A DNA stretch of 6,181 nt from 66-474 sp036568625 (lineage in GTDB: Bacteria > Pseudomonadota > Gammaproteobacteria > Xanthomonadales > Rhodanobacteraceae). The position numbers were made by a program, and so were the translations under genes. How positions within the stretch are numbered: the first letter of the stretch is position 1; every line of letters starts with the position of its first letter. The notes beneath the pieces are model-generated. The model was given only the letters and a program-made list of their open reading frames with translations, was not told the origin of the DNA and ran no database searches. Where the stretch lies: assembly GCA_036568625.1 (NCBI GenBank), contig DATCSF010000190.1, forward strand, positions 1-6,181, written 5' to 3'. Shown here piece after piece: positions 1-5,108 of this stretch.

Positions 1-85
1 CGCGCAGATCCTGCAGCAGGCCGGCACTTAGGTGCTCGCCCAGGCCAACCAGGTTCCGCAGACGGTGCTGAAGCTGTTGGGTTAA
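1..85 (+). CDS. fliC: Flagellin, 3' end only, interrupted by an in-frame TAG
   Basis: This is the C-terminal D0 helix of flagellin, the secreted filament subunit. Read with codons starting at base 2, it gives AQILQQAGT, then TAG (29-31), then VLAQANQVPQTVLKLLG and a TAA stop at 83-85. Both halves match the conserved flagellin C-terminus (typical form AQILQQAGTxxLAQANxxPQxVLSLL), so the frame is clear although only 28 codons are visible. The TAG sits where Ser or Ala is usual; TCG to TAG is one base change. If real, the product would lose its last 18 residues, which pack into the filament core and are needed for export and polymerisation, so the gene may be a recent pseudogene. A sequencing error or amber suppression are the alternatives. 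A strong terminator follows. The family is sure; whether the gene is intact is not. Confidence 0.8.
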
Positions 86-138
86 AAACGTCTCGGGTGG
101 GACCTCCCCCTCCCACACACCCACCCAAGGCGACCTCC

Positions 139-164
139 GGCCCCGCGCAAGCGGGGCCTTTTTT
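139..164 (+). terminator. Intrinsic terminator of the flagellin gene
   Basis: A perfect 8-bp stem, GGCCCCGC (139-146) with GCGGGGCC (151-158), is closed by a GCAA tetraloop and followed directly by six T residues (159-164). It lies 53 bases after the TAA at 83-85. This is a textbook Rho-independent terminator and should separate flagellin transcription from the downstream small gene. Confidence 0.93.
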
Positions 165-182
165 GCGCGCACCAAAAGACCC

Positions 183-209
183 TAAAGAAATGCGCGTCGC
201 GGCCGATGG
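183..209 (+). promoter_or_regulatory. Sigma-28 (FliA) promoter for the 167-aa gene
   Basis: TAAAGAAA (183-190), an 11-base spacer, then GCCGATGG (202-209). The sigma-28 consensus of enteric bacteria is TAAAGTTT-N11-GCCGATAA, so the spacing is exact, the TAAAG and GCCGAT cores are complete, and 12 or 13 of 16 positions agree. Transcription should start near 216, giving a leader of about 100 bases before the ATG at 320. It lies just past the flagellin terminator, so the next gene appears to have its own late-class flagellar promoter. Confidence 0.8.
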
Positions 210-319
210 ATGTCGTGACGGATTAGTTTTCGAGGTGCCGGCGTTGCGGGGAACTGGGCATCAACCTGTGTGGGACGTTGCGGCAGGATTGTTCGAACCA
301 GCAGACGAGGACCCGAACC

Positions 320-823
320 ATGCCACCGATCAATATCACACCGCTCGCCGGCGTAGGGGATCAAGCCCGCCAGCAGACCTCCGACGACAGGGCCGCGCAA
401 CCGATCACCGGAAAGGTGTATGCGCTGAAGGACGGGTCGGGCTACGCCGCGCTGGCCAGCGACGGCAGTTACTACCGGGTGGACATCGGCAATGGCCACG
501 GCCTCATCTTTTCGCGCACCGGCGGCTTCGTGGACGCTGCGATGGTGGACGTGGTGCACGGCCCGGTGAAGAGCGTCGAGGCTCGATCCGACCGCGATAC
601 ACACGCGGGGCCCCACGACGATGGCATTGAATTGCACTTGTCGGTGAGCGGCGCGCGCCCGGATGATGCAAGCCCGTCTGCGCAGCATCCGGCGTTGAAG
701 GATTCCGGACACGCGGCCGTGAGCTCCCGCGAGGCGCACACGCTGATCGTGCAGAAACCCGGCGCCGCGGTGGACTCGCAAGCCAACCTGTCCGCGCAAA
801 ACGTGCTATCGCTGCTCGACTGA
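320..823 (+). CDS. Small protein of unknown function with a flagellin-like C-terminal tail
   Basis: This encodes 167 residues and I do not recognise a named family. The ATG at 320 is chosen because GAGGA (307-311) lies 8 bases upstream; a longer reading would need a TTG at 278. There is no signal peptide or membrane segment. Residues 30-82 look like a small beta-rich unit (KVYALKDGSGYAALASDGSYY), and 85-148 are polar, rich in Asp, His and Ser, and probably flexible. The end, VDSQANLSAQNVLSLLD (151-167), matches the flagellin tail encoded at 32-82 at 9 of 17 positions. The N-terminal flagellin helix is absent. A FliA-type promoter and the position beside flagellin suggest late flagellar expression. 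It could be a secreted filament- or hook-associated protein, or a relic of a second flagellin that lost its N-terminal part. The gene looks real; the function is open. Confidence 0.75.
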   Translation: MPPINITPLAGVGDQARQQTSDDRAAQPITGKVYALKDGSGYAALASDGSYYRVDIGNGHGLIFSRTGGFVDAAMVDVVHGPVKSVEARSDRDTHAGPHDDGIELHLSVSGARPDDASPSAQHPALKDSGHAAVSSREAHTLIVQKPGAAVDSQANLSAQNVLSLLD

Positions 824-1077
824 AGCGGTCAGAGCGGCACCCCGAATCCATGTTCCGCTCGCAGAACGCGGAACGCCTGAAGCGCCATCGCGCAACGCCG
901 CAAATCGGCAAGGCCGCCGAATTGGATGCCGCAGGGCAAGCCACATGGATGTGCGGTAGCGCGGATGGGCTGTCGTGAAAAGCCAGGCAACGCCGTTCTG
1001 ATCTTCACGAGCGCGGAACGACTCAGCCGACCACCAGGCCGGAGGCGCGGCGAGCACGGACGATCCGCACAAATACT
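824..1077. other. Gap between convergent gene ends, no convincing gene
   Basis: The 254 bases lie between the ends of the 167-aa gene (+) and fliE (-). Short open frames exist on both strands but lack ribosome binding sites and family-like sequence. The region holds two inverted repeats (852-874, and 973-979 with 1004-1010) and a 9-base direct repeat, CGCGGAACG, at 867-875 and 1012-1020. It may carry transcript ends for both genes or a degenerate intergenic repeat. No T-tract terminator is present on either strand. Confidence 0.5.
852..874 (+). terminator. Possible transcript-end hairpin after the 167-aa gene
   Basis: GTTCCGC (852-858) pairs perfectly with GCGGAAC (868-874) across a 9-base loop, starting 28 bases after the stop codon. 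There is no following T run, so it is not a canonical intrinsic terminator. It could instead protect the mRNA 3' end or belong to a repeat. Confidence 0.3.
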
Positions 1078-1398
1078 TCAGACCTGCATGTTCATCACTT
1101 CCTTGTAGGCGTTCACCAGGCGGTTGCGCACCTGCACGCCCATCTGGAACGCAAGACTGGCTTCCTGCGTGTCGATCATCACGTCGTACAACGCGACGCC
1201 CGGTTTGCCGGCCTGAAAGGCCTGGGCTTCGCCGGTAGCCGACTGCTGCATGTCGTTGATGCGGTCCAGCGAGGCGCGCATGGCCTGGCCGAAGCCGCCG
1301 GTGCCGGTGGCAGTCGCCGCCTTCGCGGGCGCGCCGCCGGCCTGTGTCGCCAGCACCTTCATCTGCTGGATCACGCCCTGCATGCCGACCGTATTCAT
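1078..1398 (-). CDS. fliE: Flagellar hook-basal body protein FliE
   Basis: FliE is the small periplasmic adaptor that joins the FliF MS ring to the proximal rod; it is secreted through the flagellar type III apparatus without a cleaved signal. The product is 106 residues, close to the ~104 of E. coli FliE. The N-terminal part (residues 1-40) is low-complexity and Ala/Gly rich; the C-terminal part carries the family signature: ALDRI-like SLDRIND (43-49), GKPGVALYDVM (64-74), MGVQVRNRLV (86-95), and the final YKEVMNMQV (98-106). The start is the ATG at 1398-1396, which has GAGGAG six bases upstream; a longer reading from 1425 would add nine non-conserved residues. It is transcribed away from fliF, as in E. 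coli and Salmonella, rather than leading a fliEF operon. The identification is firm. Confidence 0.96.
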   Translation of the reverse strand: MNTVGMQGVIQQMKVLATQAGGAPAKAATATGTGGFGQAMRASLDRINDMQQSATGEAQAFQAGKPGVALYDVMIDTQEASLAFQMGVQVRNRLVNAYKEVMNMQV

Positions 1399-1404
1399 CC
1401 GCCT

Positions 1405-1410
1405 CTCCTC
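1405..1410 (-). promoter_or_regulatory. Ribosome binding site of fliE
   Basis: Read on the - strand this is GAGGAG, a strong Shine-Dalgarno match six bases before the ATG at 1398. It decides the fliE start in favour of the shorter 106-residue form. Confidence 0.8.
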
Positions 1411-1497
1411 ACTGATGCGGAGCAAAGGCTAGCAGCGGGCCGCCCGCACCCATGGCCGCAAATGGCATCAAAACAATGGGCTTTTCTTCCGTTTGGC

Positions 1498-1512
1498 TGG
1501 AAATCCCCTTGC
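1498..1512 (+). promoter_or_regulatory. Candidate sigma-54 promoter for the fliF operon
   Basis: The 15-mer TGGAAATCCCCTTGC has the obligatory GG-N10-GC core and agrees with 8 of 10 defined bases of the sigma-54 consensus TGGCAC-N5-TTGC (mismatches in CAC). It lies in the AT-richer part of the divergent spacer. Transcription would start near 1523, leaving about 140 bases of leader before the GTG at 1666. In Pseudomonas, Vibrio and Xanthomonas, RpoN with a FleQ-type activator drives these middle genes; whether that holds here cannot be shown. I see no equally good element for fliE. Confidence 0.5.
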
Positions 1513-1600
1513 CCATAATGGCAACCGTTGTCAAAGCCCGTTGCGCGCGCCGAAGGGATGGCGTGCCGGCGACGGAACCGTGGACCCAAGACAGCCAGCC

Positions 1601-1669
1601 ATGTCATCCGAACCGCAACACGCGCCAACGCCCCGTCACTTGAATCGCAGGCCGGGAAGCCGTCGGTGA
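1601..1669 (+). other. Short frame overlapping the fliF start (leader peptide or frameshifted 5' end)
   Basis: An ATG at 1601 opens a 22-codon frame beginning MSSEPQHAPTP and ending at TGA 1667-1669, which overlaps the fliF GTG as GTGA. This is a common geometry for translational coupling, so it could be a coupled leader peptide. Alternatively, one extra base in the C run at 1631-1634 would join MSSEPQHAPTP to the fliF frame (PSLESQAGKPSVSESD) and give a 592-residue FliF. It has no clear ribosome binding site, so it may also be chance. Confidence 0.25.
1654..1659 (+). promoter_or_regulatory. Probable ribosome binding site of fliF
   Basis: GGGAAG lies six bases before the GTG at 1666. It is a moderate Shine-Dalgarno match and the main reason for choosing the GTG over the TTG at 1528, which is almost at the predicted transcription start, and the ATG at 1558, whose purine stretch abuts the start codon. 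Confidence 0.5.
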
Positions 1670-3378
1670 GCGAAAGCGACGCCAGCGCCACCGCCGCCGG
1701 CGGTACGAAGAATTTTGGCCAGGGCGGCCGCGCCGCGCTGGACCGCGCGTTCGCGTGGGCCAAGCGCAAACCGCTGATCCCGATGCTGGTCGGCGGCGCG
1801 CTGGTGGTGGCGATCATCGCCGCGTTGCTGCTGTGGGCCGGCGGCCCGGATTACCGCGTGCTGTACAGCAATCTCAGCGACAGCGATGGCGGCAAGATCA
1901 TCAGCGCGCTGGAACAACAAAACATCCCATACAAGTTCGCGCAGGGCGGCCACGCCCTGATGGTGCCCTCCGACAAGGTTTACAACCTGCGCCTGAAACT
2001 CGCCGAACAGGGCCTGCCGCAAGCGGGCAACGTCGGCTTCGAGATCATGGACAAGCAGCCGTTCGGCATCAGCCAGTTCGCCGAACAGGTCAACTACCAG
2101 CGCGGCCTGCAGGGTGAGCTTGCCAACTCCATCGAAGTGCTGGACCCGGTGGCCAGCGCGCGCGTGCACCTGGCGCTGCCCAAGGATTCGCTGTTCGTGC
2201 GCGAGCGCCAGCCGGCCAAGGCCACCGTGGTGCTGACGCTGCGTCCCGGCCGGGCGCTGGGCGAAGGTCAGGTCAACGCCATCGTGCACATGGTCTCGTC
2301 CAGCGTGCGCGACCTCGCCGCCGACAACGTCACCGTGGTCGACCAGAACGGCCACCTCTTGACGCGCAACGGCGCCGATGCCGATCTGGACGGCACCCAG
2401 CTCGATTACGTGCGCGAGGTGGAACACCGTTATCAGCAGCGCATCGAGACCATCCTGACGCCCATCCTCGGCGCCGGCAACGTGCACGCGCAGGTCACCG
2501 CGCAAATCGACTTCAACCGCCGCGAGGAAACCGATGAACACTACGGCCCCAACCAGGGCAACGGCCCCGCCGCAGTGCGCAGTCACCAGGTGGATTTCAC
2601 GCGCGCGGACGGCGACAGCGGTCCGCGCGGCGTTCCCGGCGCGCTGACCAACACGCCACCCGGTGCCGCGCCTTCGCCCATCGACAATCCGCGCAGCAAC
2701 GCCGCGACGAACGTCACCGGTACCAATGGTGCCGGCAAGACCACCGGCGCGAGCACCAGCGATGCCGACGCGCAGCGCGGCGACCTGCACCGCGAAAGCA
2801 CCACCAACTACGAAGTGGATCGCAACATCGTCCACACCCAGCACAGCCTGGGCGCGGTGCAACGCCTGTCGGTCGCGGTGGTCGTGAATTACCGCGACGA
2901 GCAACAGAAGGACGGCAGCGTCAAACCCGTGGCGCTGGACGTCACCACCATGAAACAGATCAACGACCTGACGCGCGAGGCGATGGGCTTCTCCGCGCAG
3001 CGCGGCGACACGCTGGCGGTGGTCAACAGCGCCTTCAGCGCGTCGGCCAATGGCTCCGACCAGGAAGCGTGGTGGCAGCGGCTCGACTGGGCCGGCCTGC
3101 TGGGCACGCTGGGCCGTTACCTGCTGGTGCTGATCGCCGCGATCGTGCTGTACCGCATGATCCTGAAACCGCTGCGGCAGCGCTGGCTCGCCGGTCCCGC
3201 GTCCGTCGCCGCAAAACCCGCCGCGGGATCGCCGCAAGAAGCCCCGGCGCCACGCAAGCCGCAGCGCAAGGGGTCGACCTATGAGCGTGACCTGCAGGAT
3301 CTGAAGGAAATGGCCAAACAGGACCCGGCCATGGTGGCCACGATCGTTCGCAGCTGGATGAGGCGCGATGGCCAGTAA
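1666..3378 (+). CDS. fliF: Flagellar MS-ring protein FliF
   Basis: FliF builds the MS ring in the inner membrane, the base on which the rod, the export gate and the C ring are assembled. From the GTG at 1666 the product is 570 residues (E. coli FliF is about 550). In order it has a short polar N-terminus, a first membrane helix (about 36-57, PLIPMLVGGALVVAIIAALL), the conserved ring-building region starting PDYRVLYSNLSDSDGGKI, with FGISQFAEQVNYQRGLQGEL and ARVHLALPKDSLFVRE, and a low-complexity Pro/Gly/Asn/Thr-rich periplasmic stretch (about 325-370). Then come NYEVDRNIVHTQ, RLSVAVVVNY and LTREAMGFS, a second membrane helix (about 478-500), and a cytoplasmic tail ending in LKEMAKQDPAMVATIVRSWM, the FliG-binding segment. 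It overlaps fliG by 11 bases. The start is the weak point: a one-base frameshift upstream could hide a longer N-terminus. The function is certain. Confidence 0.96.
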   Translation: MSESDASATAAGGTKNFGQGGRAALDRAFAWAKRKPLIPMLVGGALVVAIIAALLLWAGGPDYRVLYSNLSDSDGGKIISALEQQNIPYKFAQGGHALMVPSDKVYNLRLKLAEQGLPQAGNVGFEIMDKQPFGISQFAEQVNYQRGLQGELANSIEVLDPVASARVHLALPKDSLFVRERQPAKATVVLTLRPGRALGEGQVNAIVHMVSSSVRDLAADNVTVVDQNGHLLTRNGADADLDGTQLDYVREVEHRYQQRIETILTPILGAGNVHAQVTAQIDFNRREETDEHYGPNQGNGPAAVRSHQVDFTRADGDSGPRGVPGALTNTPPGAAPSPIDNPRSNAATNVTGTNGAGKTTGASTSDADAQRGDLHRESTTNYEVDRNIVHTQHSLGAVQRLSVAVVVNYRDEQQKDGSVKPVALDVTTMKQINDLTREAMGFSAQRGDTLAVVNSAFSASANGSDQEAWWQRLDWAGLLGTLGRYLLVLIAAIVLYRMILKPLRQRWLAGPASVAAKPAAGSPQEAPAPRKPQRKGSTYERDLQDLKEMAKQDPAMVATIVRSWMRRDGQ

Positions 3379-4372
3379 CGCCAACATGACCAGCCTGCGC
3401 CGCAGCGCGATCCTGCTGCTGGCGCTGGACGACGAGAGCGCGGCCATGGTGCTGCGCCAGCTGCCGGCGCGCGAAGTCCAGGAGGTGAGCCAGGAAATGG
3501 CGCGCCTGAGCAACGTTTCGCACGAGGACATGCACCAGGTCCTGAGTGATTTCCAGGACGAGGCGGAGCAATACGCCGCGCTGAACCTCAATTCCACCGA
3601 GCACATCCGCGCGGTGCTGGAGCGCGCGCTGGGTGCGGAACGCGCGGCCACCCTGCTCGACGACATCCTTGAAAGCAATGGCGCCCACTCCGGCATCGAG
3701 GCGCTCAACATGATGGAAGCCACGACCGTGTCGGAGCTGATCCGCGAGGAACACCCGCAGATCATCGCCACGATCCTGGTGCATCTCGAGCGCCGCCAGG
3801 CCGCGGATGTTCTGGGCACCTTCGAGGAGAAACTCCGCAACGACGTGGTGCTGCGCATCGCCACCTTCAGCGGCGTGCAGCCGGCCGCGCTGCAGGAATT
3901 GACCGAAGTGCTCGGCAACATGCTGGACGGCCAAAACCTCCGACGCAGCAAGATGGGCGGGGTGCACACCGCGGCCGAGATCCTGAACCTCATGAACTCC
4001 GCGCAGGAAGAGGCCGCCATGGAAAGCGTGCGCGCGCACAACAAGGATCTGGCGCAAAGCATCGTCGACGAGATGTTCCTGTTCGACAACCTGCTCGAAA
4101 TGGACGATCTGGGCATCCAGCGGTTGCTGAAGGAAATCGACACCAATTCGCTGAAGTTCGCCCTGAAGGGCGCGCCGGAAGCGCTGCGCGACAAGTTCTT
4201 GAAGAATATGTCCACGCGCGCGGCCGACCTGCTGCGCGAAGACATGGAGGGCAGCGGACCGGTGCGCATGTCGCAGGTCGAAAAGGAACAGAAGGCGATC
4301 CTGCTGGTGGTGCGCAAACTCGCCAACGACGGCGAGATCGTGTTGGGCGGCAGCGACGACGCGTATGTCTGA
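3368..4372 (+). CDS. fliG: Flagellar motor switch protein FliG
   Basis: FliG is the C-ring protein that sits on FliF and receives torque from the MotA/MotB stators; it also sets the direction of rotation with FliM and FliN. The product is 334 residues, against 331 in E. coli. The N-terminal domain (about 1-100) binds FliF. The middle domain carries the EHPQ motif (128-131), which contacts FliM, and the conserved DGQNLRRSKMGGV (187-199). The hinge motif MFLF is at 236-239. The C-terminal domain contains the torque helix; residues matching E. coli K264, R281, D288, D289 and R297 are K267, R284, E291, D292 and R300, so all charges are conserved. The ATG at 3368 lies inside the fliF end, with GGATGAGG upstream within fliF, suggesting coupled translation. 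It overlaps fliH by 8 bases. Nothing looks broken. Confidence 0.98.
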   Translation: MASNANMTSLRRSAILLLALDDESAAMVLRQLPAREVQEVSQEMARLSNVSHEDMHQVLSDFQDEAEQYAALNLNSTEHIRAVLERALGAERAATLLDDILESNGAHSGIEALNMMEATTVSELIREEHPQIIATILVHLERRQAADVLGTFEEKLRNDVVLRIATFSGVQPAALQELTEVLGNMLDGQNLRRSKMGGVHTAAEILNLMNSAQEEAAMESVRAHNKDLAQSIVDEMFLFDNLLEMDDLGIQRLLKEIDTNSLKFALKGAPEALRDKFLKNMSTRAADLLREDMEGSGPVRMSQVEKEQKAILLVVRKLANDGEIVLGGSDDAYV

Positions 4373-5108
4373 CGGCGCCACCGAACATCCGCAAGCGTGG
4401 CGGCCCTGGCGCATGGACGAACTGGCGCCACCCGCTGCCGCGGGGCAAACCGGAAGCAAGCGCGATGCCGGGGACGACCGCGTGCTCAAACAGCAGTCGG
4501 AACTGCGTGCACTGCGCGAACAAACCCGTGCAGCGGCGCATCGGGAAGGCTACGCGGCCGGCTTTGCCGAAGGCCGTGAAAAGGGTTGCCAAGAGGGGCT
4601 GCAGCAAGGACGCGCGGCCGGCGAACGGGAGCTGGCCGAACGCCGCCGCGAACTGGTGGAATCGCTGACCGCGCTGATCGAAGGCTTGCACAAGGCCCTC
4701 GACCAGCTCGATACCGACATCGGCGACAGTCTCGCCGACGTGGCGCTGGCGGCCGGCCGGCAACTTGCGGGCGATGCGCTTCAGGCCAAACCCGAACAGA
4801 TCAGGACGTTGATCCGCAAACTGCTGCGCGAAGAGCCGTTGTTCAGCGGCCAACCGTGCCTGCGCCTGCATCCTGACGATCTGGCGCTGGTCGACGCGCA
4901 GCTGGCCGACGAACTCGGGGCGGCCGGCTGGAAAACGCAAGGTGATCCCGCGTTGGAGCGCGGCGGCTGCCGGGTCACCGGCCCGGAAGGCGAACTCAAC
5001 GCCACCCGCGAAGTGCGCTGGCAGGCGTTGCTGGCGCGCGCGCGCCGCTACGGCAGCGCGCCGATGCGCGACGGCAAACCGCGCACAACACGGAAGCGCT
5101 TGCCATGA
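4365..5108 (+). CDS. fliH: Flagellar assembly protein FliH
   Basis: FliH is the cytoplasmic regulator of the export ATPase FliI and links it to the C ring; it is the stator-like (F-type b/delta) part of the export machine. The product is 247 residues, slightly longer than Salmonella FliH (235). Near the N-terminus W12 and W15 (AWRPWRMDEL) match the Trp-containing region known to bind FliN and the export gate. Residues 35-95 look like coiled coil, and glycines at 62, 66, 70, 74, 78, 82 and 86 form six consecutive GxxxG units, a FliH hallmark. The C-terminal domain (about 100-230) ends with GGCRVTGPEGELNATREVRW, the usual FliI-binding region. The last ~15 residues are basic and variable. It overlaps fliG (8 bases) and fliI (4 bases, ATGA), with no strong ribosome binding site of its own, so coupled translation is likely. 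Confidence 0.96.
   Translation: MSDGATEHPQAWRPWRMDELAPPAAAGQTGSKRDAGDDRVLKQQSELRALREQTRAAAHREGYAAGFAEGREKGCQEGLQQGRAAGERELAERRRELVESLTALIEGLHKALDQLDTDIGDSLADVALAAGRQLAGDALQAKPEQIRTLIRKLLREEPLFSGQPCLRLHPDDLALVDAQLADELGAAGWKTQGDPALERGGCRVTGPEGELNATREVRWQALLARARRYGSAPMRDGKPRTTRKRLP

Noticed and set aside
95..126. Inverted repeat GGGTGGG (95-101) with CCCACCC (120-126), and an alternative GTGGGA/TCCCAC pairing
   Set aside because: It has a long C-rich loop and no T tract, and the stronger terminator immediately downstream explains transcript ending. It may be part of the 3' UTR fold.
182..799. A 205-codon - strand frame opposite the 167-aa gene
   Set aside because: It has no ribosome binding site or family-like sequence, while the + strand gene has a good ribosome site, a FliA-type promoter and a recognisable C-terminus.
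926..1108. A 60-codon + strand frame in the convergent gap
   Set aside because: It runs into the end of fliE on the opposite strand, has no ribosome binding site, and its composition is not protein-like.
1432..1446. Weak sigma-54-like GG-N10-GC on the - strand upstream of fliE
   Set aside because: Only the GG and CTGC parts agree; it falls in a GC-only palindrome (GCGGGC-C-GCCCGC, 1435-1447), where such matches arise by chance.
1528..1665. Longer FliF starting at TTG 1528 or ATG 1558
   Set aside because: TTG 1528 is only a few bases from the predicted transcription start, and ATG 1558 has no properly spaced ribosome site; the added Arg-rich residues do not resemble FliF N-termini.
1636..4431. 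A 931-codon open frame on the - strand across fliF and fliG
   Set aside because: It lies antisense to two certain genes and reads as low-complexity Arg/Ala/His/Gln-rich sequence. Strong codon bias in GC-rich genes removes stops from the opposite strand.
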